Of a stretch of 64,000 bases of DNA, positions 54,803-63,093 are shown piece after piece. Numbering within the stretch: the first letter of the stretch is position 1; each line of letters begins with the position of its first letter. Source of the stretch: Bacillota bacterium. GTDB taxonomy: Bacteria; Bacillota; Clostridia; Oscillospirales; Acutalibacteraceae. The DNA lies in assembly GCA_023458755.1 (NCBI GenBank), contig JAEWYE010000027.1, positions 62,001-126,000 of the forward strand, in the 5' to 3' direction. Both the position numbers and the translations under genes were made by a program. The notes under the pieces were generated by a model. It had not been told where the DNA came from. It saw only the letters and a list, made by a program, of their open reading frames with translations, and did not search any database.

Positions 54803-55369
54803 CTATTTCTTTTGCTCTTTTTCATTTTCTTTGTCACGTTCTTTTTGTTCCGCAAGCTCGCTTAAAATACGTTCGGCGGCAGTTCGGCGCGCGTTTGCCT
54901 CAAGAGATAGCTCGATGGCCAGGCGGTTCATTTCGGCTTCACCTTTCGGTGCGGTGGAAAGAACACGTTCACAGACTTCTTTCAGCGCGGCAGATTGCGC
55001 GGTGCCAAAGTTATTGTACAGTTCGCTGGCGTCATTGCTTTCCAGCATGGTTTTCAGCATGGCGGCAATATCGGGAATGGAAAGAACCTGTTTCAGCATA
55101 CAGATTACCTGAAGCATAGCCAGATGTTCCCTTGCGTATTTCTTTTGTTCCGGACGGTCAATCACGCCGTCTTTTACATAGTTGTTAATCATGCTGGATG
55201 TGAGCAGCTTGGTGTTTTCATTGCGCTCAAACAAACAAAGCTGTTTGTCCATATAATTCAGCACTTGGTCCATATATAAATAGATGTCGGGCAGCCGATC
55301 CCATGTAATCGGATTATGGTTTTCGATTTGCTGTACCCATTCGGTGATTTTATCAATTGCTTCACTCAT
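54803..55369 (-). CDS. DUF1836 family protein
   Basis: 188 residues from ATG 55369 after AAGG. The start of a longer frame lies in the ribosome-binding site. DUF1836 layout: helical N-terminus, LPDIYLYMDQVLNYMD, LLTSSMINNYVKDGVI (a MerR-like helix-turn-helix stretch), YAREHLAMLQVICMLKQVLSI, and a charged lysine/glutamate tail. Members are predicted regulators in Firmicutes. It overlaps the AraC gene by 8 bases, so the two are translated together. Confidence 0.82.
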   Translation of the reverse strand: MSEAIDKITEWVQQIENHNPITWDRLPDIYLYMDQVLNYMDKQLCLFERNENTKLLTSSMINNYVKDGVIDRPEQKKYAREHLAMLQVICMLKQVLSIPDIAAMLKTMLESNDASELYNNFGTAQSAALKEVCERVLSTAPKGEAEMNRLAIELSLEANARRTAAERILSELAEQKERDKENEKEQKK

Positions 55370-56210
55370 TCTTATCATGCCTTTCTTTACTGCCCGCATA
55401 TTGGCTGGGCGGCATTCCCTTGTATTTCTTAAATACGCGCGAAAAATACAGTTGATCGGAAAATCCGGTGGAATAGGCGGCCTCGCCGACCGAAAGATTG
55501 TTGTACTCCAACAGCGTGGCCGCTTTATTGATGCGGTAACGCGTCAGATATTCGTTGGGCGACATTGAAATGTGCTGCATAAACAAACGGTACAGATGGC
55601 TGCGGCTGATGCCCGCGTTGGACGCAATATCGTCGATGTTGATATTGCCCGAATAGTTATAGTCAATAAAGCGGATGGACTTTTGCACATACTCGTAACC
55701 GCTTTTGTGAGGGGTAATATTACCGCCGAACAATTCCATCATGGTCGCCAAGAAGCGAAGCAGTTCCGCCTGCATTCTTGCTTCGTCGCACGGGCGGGAG
55801 CCGGTTGCCTCATAAATATTCAAAAGCTGGTCTTTTAATAAGTCATCTTTGCTGTAATGAAAAATAGGTTCCTGTTGAGAAAGTCCCGTCTGCCCAATCA
55901 GTCTTTGTGCATCGGTTCCGTTAAACCCAACCCAGCGGTATTCCCAGGGGTCGTCCTGATCGGCTGTGTAGGAAATTACATGGGAGGGTAAGACCAAAAA
56001 GCCGTCCCCTTTTCCAAGTGCGTATTTATGTTCTCCGTTATCAAAAATTCCGTGTCCGGAAATAATGTAATGAATCAGGTAATGGTCACGGACGGCAGGC
56101 CCCCAGGAGTGACCGGAGCCGCAGCGCTGCAGGCCGCAGTTGTATACCGCCAAGCCTAAACTATCATGAAACGGCACTTTAAAAGAGCGCTTAAATTCAT
56201 CATTTGTCAT
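55362..56210 (-). CDS. AraC family transcriptional regulator
   Basis: 282 residues; AGGAGG lies 12 bases before the ATG. The N-terminal cupin sensor (about 20-130; HYIISGHGIFDNGEHKYALG, VLPSHVISY) is followed by a C-terminal pair of helix-turn-helices (about 180-275; NIDDIASNAGISRSHLYRLF and AAYSTGFSDQLYFSRVFKKYKGMPPSQY). This cupin-AraC layout is typical of sugar or oligosaccharide regulators such as MsmR/RafR. No glycosidase or sugar transporter lies next to it, so its target is unclear. Confidence 0.9.
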   Translation of the reverse strand: MTNDEFKRSFKVPFHDSLGLAVYNCGLQRCGSGHSWGPAVRDHYLIHYIISGHGIFDNGEHKYALGKGDGFLVLPSHVISYTADQDDPWEYRWVGFNGTDAQRLIGQTGLSQQEPIFHYSKDDLLKDQLLNIYEATGSRPCDEARMQAELLRFLATMMELFGGNITPHKSGYEYVQKSIRFIDYNYSGNINIDDIASNAGISRSHLYRLFMQHISMSPNEYLTRYRINKAATLLEYNNLSVGEAAYSTGFSDQLYFSRVFKKYKGMPPSQYAGSKERHDKNE

Positions 56211-56304
56211 TCTACGCGGTTTCCTCCTAGGGTTTGTTTATAAAATGGATTACTCTTATTATAAATCTTAACAAGTATAGTTGCAATCCATATTTTATTT
56301 CTCC

Positions 56305-56411
56305 GTATAGTCCGTTAACTTTAGAAAACATCCAAGAAACAAGCGCATAATCTTTAATATATGGATTTTACGCTTGAAGATTGGTCTTGTTTTCAAATGA
56401 ACGGACTATAC
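56305..56411 (+). mobile_element. 107-bp MITE, copy 2 (intact terminal inverted repeats)
   Basis: Perfect 12-bp terminal inverted repeats GTATAGTCCGTT / AACGGACTATAC enclose an AT-rich, non-coding core with internal inverted segments (AAGCG ... GGATTTTACGCTT). No transposase is present. Target-site duplication is not obvious. The other copy, 51452-51558, is in inverted orientation. Confidence 0.85.
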
Positions 56412-56446
56412 CTGTCTGTGCAGGGAGATTTTGTATCGGAATTCTG

Positions 56447-56475
56447 TTGAAAATAGTGAAACTATGGGTTATAAT
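56447..56475 (+). promoter_or_regulatory. Promoter of the OadG-like gene
   Basis: TTGAAA at 56447-56452, 17-base spacer, perfect TATAAT at 56470-56475. It starts 36 bases after the MITE. Confidence 0.75.
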
Positions 56476-56559
56476 AGTATCAAACAAAGCATTACAACGC
56501 GGTGGAATCAAAAGCTTGGGTTTTGCCGTGAATGGAACGGATAGAATGGAGACAAATAC

Positions 56560-56904
56560 ATGGGCTTACAGGATCAGAATGTATTCTATTTAATGATTGC
56601 GGGTTTTGTAATCATATTGATTGTGTTGTTTGCACTCATAGCGGCGGTTCGCAGCTACGGTTCCGCGCTGAATGAGATTTCGAAGAAAATCAACGGCAAA
56701 CCGCAAAATCACGCTTCGGCTTCCGCCGGCGTTGGTTCCGTACAAAACGGTATTCCGGAAGAAGTTGTCGCTGCAATTGCCGCTGCGGTATATACACTGT
56801 ACGGCTCTGCGGGGCATACGATTACAAGTATCAAGCGTTCAGAAAGACCGGCACGTTCCGCTTGGGCTACAGCCGGACTGCTGGAAAATACCCGTCCTTT
56901 TTAA
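56560..56904 (+). CDS. OadG-like small membrane protein
   Basis: 114 residues, ATG eight bases after TGGAGA. One N-terminal membrane helix (about 9-31) is followed by an Ala/Ser linker (45-65), a helix PEEVVAAIAAAVYTLYG and an end IKRSERPARSAWATAGLLENTRPF. This order (membrane helix, linker, I-K/R-R...SxWxxAG...PF) is that of the gamma/delta subunits of sodium-pumping decarboxylases. The catalytic subunits are not adjacent, so the protein may be a free member of that family or work with a distant locus. Confidence 0.65.
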   Translation: MGLQDQNVFYLMIAGFVIILIVLFALIAAVRSYGSALNEISKKINGKPQNHASASAGVGSVQNGIPEEVVAAIAAAVYTLYGSAGHTITSIKRSERPARSAWATAGLLENTRPF

Positions 56905-56928
56905 TCTCCAATAGTTGTTCAAAAAGCA

Positions 56929-56967
56929 TAATACCCGTGTGCTGATAAAAGGCACGCGGGTATTTTT
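56929..56967 (+). terminator. Terminator of the OadG-like gene
   Basis: AATACCCGTGTGC / GCACGCGGGTATT stem, loop with AAAA, then TTTTT. Confidence 0.85.
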
Positions 56968-56989
56968 ACAGACAGCAAATCGTTACCAT

Positions 56990-57018
56990 TTGCTATTATC
57001 GCTAAAATAAGGTACAAT
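56990..57018 (+). promoter_or_regulatory. Possible promoter of pcrA
   Basis: TTGCTA at 56990-56995, 17-base spacer, TACAAT at 57013-57018. The -35 box is weak. Confidence 0.5.
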
Positions 57019-57156
57019 GATAGTATTAAGTATTTTTAATCCACACGGGATTTCTGCATAGCTGATTGCGAAAGAAGGATACATGCGGCAGCAATCAAAC
57101 GAAACAAACGAGTTTATATCGCAATTGGCTCAATAAAAATTATGGTGGGTGTATGA

Positions 57157-59535
57157 ATGAACAAACAGGATGTAATAGCGGAACGTAAAAGAGTTCTGGA
57201 AAAGGAATTTTCCAAGATGAATAAAATGCAGCAGGAAGCAGTGTTCCAGGTGAACGGCCCACTGCTGATTCTTGCGGGCGCCGGAAGCGGAAAAACCACT
57301 GTGCTTGTAAACCGTATCGCAAATATTGTTCGTTACGGCAACACGTATAACAGCACGTTTGTCGATGAGAATTTGACCGACGCGGATTTTGACAGCATGA
57401 AAGCGTACCTTTCGAACGGTACTCCGCTGCCGCTGCAAACGCAGCAGCACATGTCGGTCAGTCCGTGCAGGGCGTGGCAGATTTTAGCGATTACGTTTAC
57501 CAATAAAGCGGCCGGTGAGCTTAAAGAGCGTATTTCCGCCAGACTTGGCGAAGAGGGCAACGATATCTGGGCTTCTACGTTTCATGCCACTTGTGCGCGT
57601 ATGCTTCGGCGTGACGGTGAACGGCTGGGTTATTCCAGTCATTTTACCATATACGATACGGACGACTCCCGCCGTTTGATGAAGGAATGCGAAAAAGCCC
57701 TTGGCATTGAGGACAAGACTTTGCCGCCCAAAGCGATTTTGGCTGAAATTTCCCATGCGAAGGACAATATGCTGACACCGGATGAATATATTCAGAGCGC
57801 CGGCAACGATTTTCGCTTAGCCAATATCGGAAAAGCGTATAAAATGTACCAGGCAAGGCTAAAAGCCGCTGATTCCATGGATTTTGACGATTTGATCTGC
57901 AACGCGGTTTTGCTTCTGCAAAACAATCCGGATGTACTGGAATATTATCAGAATAAATTCAGATATCTTATGGTGGATGAATACCAGGATACCAACCATG
58001 CGCAGTACTTATTTATCAAGCTGCTTGCTCAAAAGAGCGGCAACCTCTGTGTTGTCGGCGATGACGACCAGAGTATTTATAAATTTCGCGGCGCAACCAT
58101 TGAAAATATCATGAGTTTTGAAAAGACATTTCCAAATACGAAAGTTATTCGATTGGAGCAGAATTACCGTTCCACGCAGAATATTCTAAATGCTGCGAAC
58201 GCGGTTATTGCGCACAATACGGAGCGTAAGGGAAAAACCCTGTGGACAAGCAATCCCGAAGGCGAGAAAGTTGCTTTGCATACCGCTTTCAGCGAACAGG
58301 ATGAAGCGGATTACATTTCCAAACATATACTGGATGAAGTGGCAAATGGCCGCAAATATGCTGATTTTGCTATCCTTTACCGCATGAATTCGCAGTCAAA
58401 CATTCTGGAAAAAATGTTCGTGCGCACCGGTATTCCGTACCGCATTATCGGTGGTCTGCGTTTCTATGAGCGTAAGGAAATCAAGGATATGATTGCCTAT
58501 TTGAGCGTAATCAACAATCCGTCCGATGAAATTCGTCTTCGCCGTATCATCAATCAGCCCAAACGCTCCATCGGTGATAAAACCATTGCGCAGGCAGCCG
58601 AAATCTCACAGGGAATCGGCGAGAGCCTGTATTACGTTATCTGCCACGCGGATGAGTTTGAGCCGTTAAAGCGCACATCGCCGAAACTGCTGCAATTCGC
58701 GGAGACGATGGAAAGTCTGATTGCGGCTTCCAATGACGAGGATGTTTCGCTCAATGAGCTGTATCATATGATTTTGGATAAAACCAATTACATTGAGTAC
58801 TTAAAAACAGAAAACGAAGAAGCGCAGGATCGAATCGACAACATCAACGAACTTGCGTCCAATATGATTCAGTATGAAGAGGACAACGGCGACGAAACCA
58901 GCCTTTCCGGCTTTCTCGAAGAAGTTTCCCTTATGACTGATATTGACAATTTTGACGCGGATTCCGACACGGTTGTCATGATGACCATGCATTCCGCAAA
59001 AGGTTTGGAGTTCCCCGTGGTGTTCCTGCCGGGCTTTGAAGAGGGCATTTTTCCGGGTCTGCAGGCCATTTACAATCCGACCGAGATTGAGGAAGAACGC
59101 CGGTTGGCCTATGTTGCTATCACGAGAGCACGGGAGGAGCTTATGCTTCTCAATGCCGAAAGCCGCATGATTTTCGGTTCTACCCAGCGGAACAAGGCTT
59201 CCCGCTTTATCGAGGAAATTCCGGATGATTTACTTGTGCGCAGCCGTTCCCGTGAGTGGAAAAAGCCGAAACCGGGCACGGAGCTTCCGACCTCCGCTTT
59301 TGAGGCGAGAACCGCCAGCATTGCAGCGGCTCGCAGCTTTGGACCGGCATCCATCGCGCACGAAGCTTCTTCTGCTTCGTATAAAGCCGGTGACAGTGTA
59401 ACTCACAATACCTTTGGAACCGGTACGGTGATCAGCGCCTCTCCGATGGGCAACGATACCCTGCTTGAAATTGCGTTTGAAAAAGTTGGTACAAAAAAGC
59501 TGATGGCGAATTTTGCTCGCCTTAAAAAATTATAA
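57157..59535 (+). CDS. pcrA: DNA helicase PcrA/UvrD
   Basis: 792 residues. Start ATG 57157 follows TGGTGGGTG; another ATG at 57153 is out of frame. An SF1A 3'-5' helicase: Q-motif region NKMQQEAVFQ, Walker A AGAGSGKTTVL, ITFTNKAAGELKERI (motif Ia), DEYQDTNHAQ (motif II), GDDDQSIYKFRGA (III), LEQNYRSTQNIL (IV), TMHSAKGLEFPVVFLPG (V) and VAITRAREEL (VI). A C-terminal Tudor-like segment (about 745-792) binds RNA polymerase in relatives. An unusual feature is a roughly 45-residue insert between motifs I and Ia. It is needed for DNA repair and limits RecA filaments. Confidence 0.95.
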   Translation: MNKQDVIAERKRVLEKEFSKMNKMQQEAVFQVNGPLLILAGAGSGKTTVLVNRIANIVRYGNTYNSTFVDENLTDADFDSMKAYLSNGTPLPLQTQQHMSVSPCRAWQILAITFTNKAAGELKERISARLGEEGNDIWASTFHATCARMLRRDGERLGYSSHFTIYDTDDSRRLMKECEKALGIEDKTLPPKAILAEISHAKDNMLTPDEYIQSAGNDFRLANIGKAYKMYQARLKAADSMDFDDLICNAVLLLQNNPDVLEYYQNKFRYLMVDEYQDTNHAQYLFIKLLAQKSGNLCVVGDDDQSIYKFRGATIENIMSFEKTFPNTKVIRLEQNYRSTQNILNAANAVIAHNTERKGKTLWTSNPEGEKVALHTAFSEQDEADYISKHILDEVANGRKYADFAILYRMNSQSNILEKMFVRTGIPYRIIGGLRFYERKEIKDMIAYLSVINNPSDEIRLRRIINQPKRSIGDKTIAQAAEISQGIGESLYYVICHADEFEPLKRTSPKLLQFAETMESLIAASNDEDVSLNELYHMILDKTNYIEYLKTENEEAQDRIDNINELASNMIQYEEDNGDETSLSGFLEEVSLMTDIDNFDADSDTVVMMTMHSAKGLEFPVVFLPGFEEGIFPGLQAIYNPTEIEEERRLAYVAITRAREELMLLNAESRMIFGSTQRNKASRFIEEIPDDLLVRSRSREWKKPKPGTELPTSAFEARTASIAAARSFGPASIAHEASSASYKAGDSVTHNTFGTGTVISASPMGNDTLLEIAFEKVGTKKLMANFARLKKL

Positions 59536-59629
59536 GAGTCCGTAAAAACGATATTGGTAACACAATAAAGGTTTTTCCATAAAATGTTATTGAGAAACAT
59601 GGGTTAATACCCGTTAGGAGGAACATTTT

Positions 59630-60454
59630 ATGGCTGATAAAGAATATTTTAGCGCAGCAGAAGGAAAGAACAACGGATGCTTCAAAGAGGCAGTTTGCAT
59701 AGATGCGATGCGGATATACGATTCGTGCTGTGACAAAGATTGCCTGGAGGATTTACGCGTATACTTTACACCCAACAAGCAGGAACTCATCAACAACGCT
59801 ACCAATGTAAGGATGAGGAGCGCGGATGTCATTACGACTTATCTGGATTTGGAGCCGGTACCGTTTAACAAGGGCTTTTATTCCGTAGACATGACTTTCT
59901 TCTTTGATGTTTGCATCGATGCATTTGTTTCACCGGCATCAGGGCCGATTCCGGTCAATGGCATATCCATATTTAATAAAAAAGTCATTTTGTACGGCAG
60001 CGAAGGAAATGTTAAAATGTTCAGTTCCGACGATGCAACGGATGATGTTGAAACGCAGGCTCTGACTTCCAGAGTATTGCCGAAGGCTACCGTTCAAATC
60101 GCCGAACCGATTGGTCTTTCCGCCCGTATCTGCGACCGTCCGCCGCATGTATGTGATGTTTGCTGCCGTATTCCGCAGAGTATCTGCAAACACTTTGGCG
60201 GCGAATTTGAAACCACAGGGGATGCAAACCGCATCGTGTTTGCAACGATCGGCCTCTTCACAATTGTGCAGATTGTGCGCAATGTGCAAATGCTCATTCC
60301 TGCATATGATTTCTGTATTCCGGAGAAGGAATGTGTTGCTACTACCGACGATCCTTGCGAACTGTTCCGTCGCATAGAGTTCCCGACAGACGAGTTTTTC
60401 CCGCCCAAGGTGAGTGATTGTGGCTGCAACGATGACTGCGGTTGCAACAGGTAA
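59630..60454 (+). CDS. Cysteine-rich protein, possibly spore-associated
   Basis: 274 residues, ATG after TAGGAGGAAC. Cysteines are numerous and clustered: CIDAMRIYDSCCDKDCLEDL near the N-terminus, HVCDVCCRIPQSIC in the middle and SDCGCNDDCGCNR at the end. The middle is beta-rich with hydrophobic strands and has no membrane segment or signal peptide. Proteins of this look (YDSCCDKDCLEDLRVYF) are found in spore-forming Clostridia and resemble spore-coat or exosporium components in composition. I do not recognise a named family. It has its own terminator. Confidence 0.75.
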   Translation: MADKEYFSAAEGKNNGCFKEAVCIDAMRIYDSCCDKDCLEDLRVYFTPNKQELINNATNVRMRSADVITTYLDLEPVPFNKGFYSVDMTFFFDVCIDAFVSPASGPIPVNGISIFNKKVILYGSEGNVKMFSSDDATDDVETQALTSRVLPKATVQIAEPIGLSARICDRPPHVCDVCCRIPQSICKHFGGEFETTGDANRIVFATIGLFTIVQIVRNVQMLIPAYDFCIPEKECVATTDDPCELFRRIEFPTDEFFPPKVSDCGCNDDCGCNR

Positions 60455-60495
60455 TTGCCGCAAAGTACAATTGAAAAGCACTTCCGCTAAAATCA

Positions 60496-60540
60496 ACTCC
60501 CCATCTCATGGAGCAATCCATAGGATGGGGAGTACTTTTA
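60496..60540 (+). terminator. Terminator of the cysteine-rich protein gene
   Basis: ACTCCCCATC / GATGGGGAGT stem around a 16-base inner region that itself contains TGGAGCAATCCA, then ACTTTTA. Confidence 0.75.
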
Positions 60541-60555
60541 TGCTATAATATTTAA

Positions 60556-61626
60556 TTATATGTATCGCTTAAGAACTTCATTGAGATTGTTTTTATATTT
60601 TTCAATATCGTAAATATTATCAATCGGGTAGCGTGTTTCTTTCTTGTTCTCATCAGGGACAATTAATGTTTTATGACCAGAGGTAAGAATTAGTCTGCAT
60701 ATCCATTTAGTAACTTTACCTTGATAAAGAATCGACAAATAATTTACAGTATCTTTATAAGTCATATCTTGAATCGGGACAGTATCCTTTAAAAGCATTT
60801 TAACAATAAAGTAAGCTTCCAATTCTTCGGAAGTGGTAACGATTTTATTTTCAGGTTCAAATGATTTTGCCTCTTCAGATAATTCAGATGTTTCTGTGTT
60901 TTGCTGAGTTTCGGAATTAGCATCAAGGGCAGATTTTATTTTGTCATTCATGAGTTCATTAATATACCCGTTCAATGTTTTCTTTAGAACTGGACGGAAA
61001 TTTTCTATAACAGATTGTGTTTTCATACCGCTATAAACTGATGACAAGAAGAAACGCAAGAAATCATCAGAAGGATTTTGTAATTCTTTCGCAAAAACTA
61101 GACGTATTTGATTAGAATACTTTAGCTCGGATGCAGTATCAAATATATCTTCAATATTAAAAGTTGATTTGTGAAATTTCTTTAATTCAGGTATTTGACC
61201 ATCTTTTAAATCCAGAATGTTGATTTCTAAAAATGGGGTTTCATCCATCTTATTCGGTTCTTCAAGGTCAGTATAAAAGCGATAAATTAAGCCATTCGTC
61301 AAAATAGCAAATTTTGCTTTTGAAGTACCAAAATAACGGAATAATTGAGAATCATGTTTTTCTAGCGGTTCACCTATCCATTTACATTCAATTAATATAA
61401 CGGGAGAACCGTCTGTTAAAATTGCATAGTCAACTTTTTCGCCTTTTTTAATTCCAACATCTGCTGTAAATTCTGGAATAAATTCATTAGGGTTAAAAAC
61501 ATCATAGCCCAAAAGCGAAAAGAATGGCATTATAATGGAAGTTTTTGTTGCTTCTTCGGTCTGGATTGTGTCTTTCATTCCTTCAACTCGCTTCGCAAAC
61601 TGTTTAACCTGATCAATAAAGTCCAT
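60556..61626 (-). CDS. Stand-alone type I restriction N-terminal-like protein (HSDR_N, PD-(D/E)XK fold)
   Basis: 356 residues from ATG 61626, nine bases after AAGGGA. The nuclease core shows KTSIIMPFFSLLGYDVFNP, then Asp66 in KVDYAIL, and Glu80-x-Lys82 in ILIECKW. That is the D-(x13)-E-x-K pattern of the HSDR_N domain of HsdR and relatives. There is no helicase domain. The C-terminal half (about 270-356) is a separate small domain. Neither hsdM nor hsdS is nearby. Such solitary proteins are widespread but uncharacterised; a defence or nucleic-acid repair role is conceivable. It is AT-rich compared with its neighbours. Confidence 0.8.
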   Translation of the reverse strand: MDFIDQVKQFAKRVEGMKDTIQTEEATKTSIIMPFFSLLGYDVFNPNEFIPEFTADVGIKKGEKVDYAILTDGSPVILIECKWIGEPLEKHDSQLFRYFGTSKAKFAILTNGLIYRFYTDLEEPNKMDETPFLEINILDLKDGQIPELKKFHKSTFNIEDIFDTASELKYSNQIRLVFAKELQNPSDDFLRFFLSSVYSGMKTQSVIENFRPVLKKTLNGYINELMNDKIKSALDANSETQQNTETSELSEEAKSFEPENKIVTTSEELEAYFIVKMLLKDTVPIQDMTYKDTVNYLSILYQGKVTKWICRLILTSGHKTLIVPDENKKETRYPIDNIYDIEKYKNNLNEVLKRYI

Positions 61627-61713
61627 AAAAATACGTCCCTTCACTATTATTCAACAAATTTCGAATAATACTTATCATTAAGTTATATTCAACACCTAAT
61701 TCCCCATACTTCC

Positions 61714-61741
61714 ATTATATGGAGTGAAAAATAAAAGTCAA
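61714..61741 (-). promoter_or_regulatory. Promoter of the HSDR_N gene
   Basis: On the minus strand TTGACT (61741-61736) and TATAAT (61719-61714) with a 16-base spacer. Confidence 0.75.
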
Positions 61742-61796
61742 TATAATTCTATTTGTAATCATAAAATAAATGTGATTAGGTAAACAATACATACCT

Positions 61797-62567
61797 TTAG
61801 GTTTTCAAATTTTTTAATGTTTGAGCTATTGCTGTTAATTCTTCAATTTGTTTATCGGATAGTGATTGTGCAATTTCCATTAGTTTGGAACAATCGGATT
61901 TAGTTTCATGGTTTTGTTCAACTTTATTAGTAAAGTAAGTCGTTATTGTGCCGGTGAGCATACCAATCATACCAATTCCAAAAAGCATTAATATGATAGC
62001 AATTACTCTTCCAGCCGCTGTTGTTGGAGAAATATCACCGTATCCAACTGTAGTTGTTGTAACAATGCTCCACCAAAGTGCGTCAGCAAAAGATTTTTGT
62101 TCAAAGTAACCCATGGCTAAAGAACTCAATAAAATTAGAGCACCGGCGCAGTATAAAACATAAATAAAGCCATTTGTATGTAGAAATTTTTCTAATCGTT
62201 TTTTAAGTATACCTAAAAATCCAAACGCGCGAAGCAGGCGAGCGGCTTTTAATAACTTCACTAATACTGATACTTTAGCGATTCGGAATAATCGTGAGAA
62301 TCGGAATATTGAAAAGACAGCGCTAAAAGGTATTATTGCAATTAAGTCAAAAATGTTTGATCTAATAAATTCCTTTTTATTTTTACTAATGAATAGTCGT
62401 GTAAAATAGTCTACAGCAAATATGACCAAGATACTATTATCAATAATTGACCAAGGCATTACAGACAAATCCAAAATAGAAGAAAAGTCTAAAAGGACTA
62501 ATACAACAGAAAATAACGCTAGAAGAGAAATAATAGTGTTGTAAGAAAAGGAAAGAAACTTTTTCAT
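61797..62567 (-). CDS. Voltage-gated-like potassium channel (ion transporter)
   Basis: 256 residues, six membrane segments. S4-like basic helix is at about 88-115 (FRFSRLFRIAKVSVLVKLLKAARLLRAF). The pore loop carries the potassium selectivity filter TVGYGD at 173-178, and a short C-terminal cytoplasmic helical tail (220-256) ends EIAQSLSDKQIEELTAIAQTL. It resembles bacterial Kv-type channels such as KvAP/Kch but lacks a nucleotide-binding domain. It has its own ribosome-binding site (GAAGG) and lies 170 bases upstream of the HSDR_N gene on the same strand. Confidence 0.9.
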   Translation of the reverse strand: MKKFLSFSYNTIISLLALFSVVLVLLDFSSILDLSVMPWSIIDNSILVIFAVDYFTRLFISKNKKEFIRSNIFDLIAIIPFSAVFSIFRFSRLFRIAKVSVLVKLLKAARLLRAFGFLGILKKRLEKFLHTNGFIYVLYCAGALILLSSLAMGYFEQKSFADALWWSIVTTTTVGYGDISPTTAAGRVIAIILMLFGIGMIGMLTGTITTYFTNKVEQNHETKSDCSKLMEIAQSLSDKQIEELTAIAQTLKNLKT

Positions 62568-63014
62568 TCTATAACCTTCATCCTAAAATTATGTTGAGTG
62601 ATTTTATTGCATGTTCTATATTATCACTAAATATGACAAGAAACAACACATCATAGTAACCATTTGTATTCTTTTTAAATTGAAATAAGAAGTTACGTAA
62701 TCCTAATACGCATAAAAAAGCCGCCCTTATAACAGAGCGGCATTTAGAGGGGGAAAGAGGGAAGAAAATGAAAAAGTTATAGAAATCCTCATTTGAGGCA
62801 CTTGTAATTTGTCTGCAAGCCTGCCGGTTCGGTATTCCGTCTGTTCCGGCAGACTTTTTCGCAGTGAAAGATAATAATTTTTGTTTTGCCTTTGTTTTGC
62901 TTTCCTTGTTGGTATGCTTCTAGTATAAAGGCCAATTATGTTTTTTTCGTGAATGCGGTTTGAATGTTAAGTTAAGATTATGAAAAACAGATAGCTGGAA
63001 TTTTTGTAAATGCA
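62568..63014. other. Intergenic region beyond the potassium channel gene
   Basis: AT-rich. It holds a small stem GCCGC / GCGGC near 62714-62736, a perfect ribosome-binding site GAGGGAAGAAA followed by ATG and only four codons before TAG (62768-62782), and a hairpin GCCTGCCGG / CCGGCAGAC with TTTTT (about 62819-62860). The last may be a terminator of a vanished or very short transcript. No gene is called. Confidence 0.5.
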
Positions 63015-63042
63015 TTGACAATGTGGAAAATTATGGTATCAT
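63015..63042 (+). promoter_or_regulatory. Promoter of the two-TM protein gene
   Basis: TTGACA at 63015-63020, 16-base spacer, TATCAT at 63037-63042. Confidence 0.75.
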
Positions 63043-63093
63043 TGATTTGGCAATCTTACTATTGAGAATATTATATTTGAGGGGGACATGAAG

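Larger units (their letters stand above)
56211..56559. other. Divergent spacer between AraC gene and OadG-like gene
   Basis: It holds the promoter region of the AraC gene on the minus strand (not resolved), the 107-bp MITE (56305-56411) and the promoter of the next plus-strand gene (56447-56475). No gene. Confidence 0.6.

Noticed and set aside
56560..56904. Sodium-pumping decarboxylase operon
   Set aside because: Only an OadG-like small subunit is present; no alpha, beta or biotin-carrier genes lie beside it, so a full pump is not claimed.
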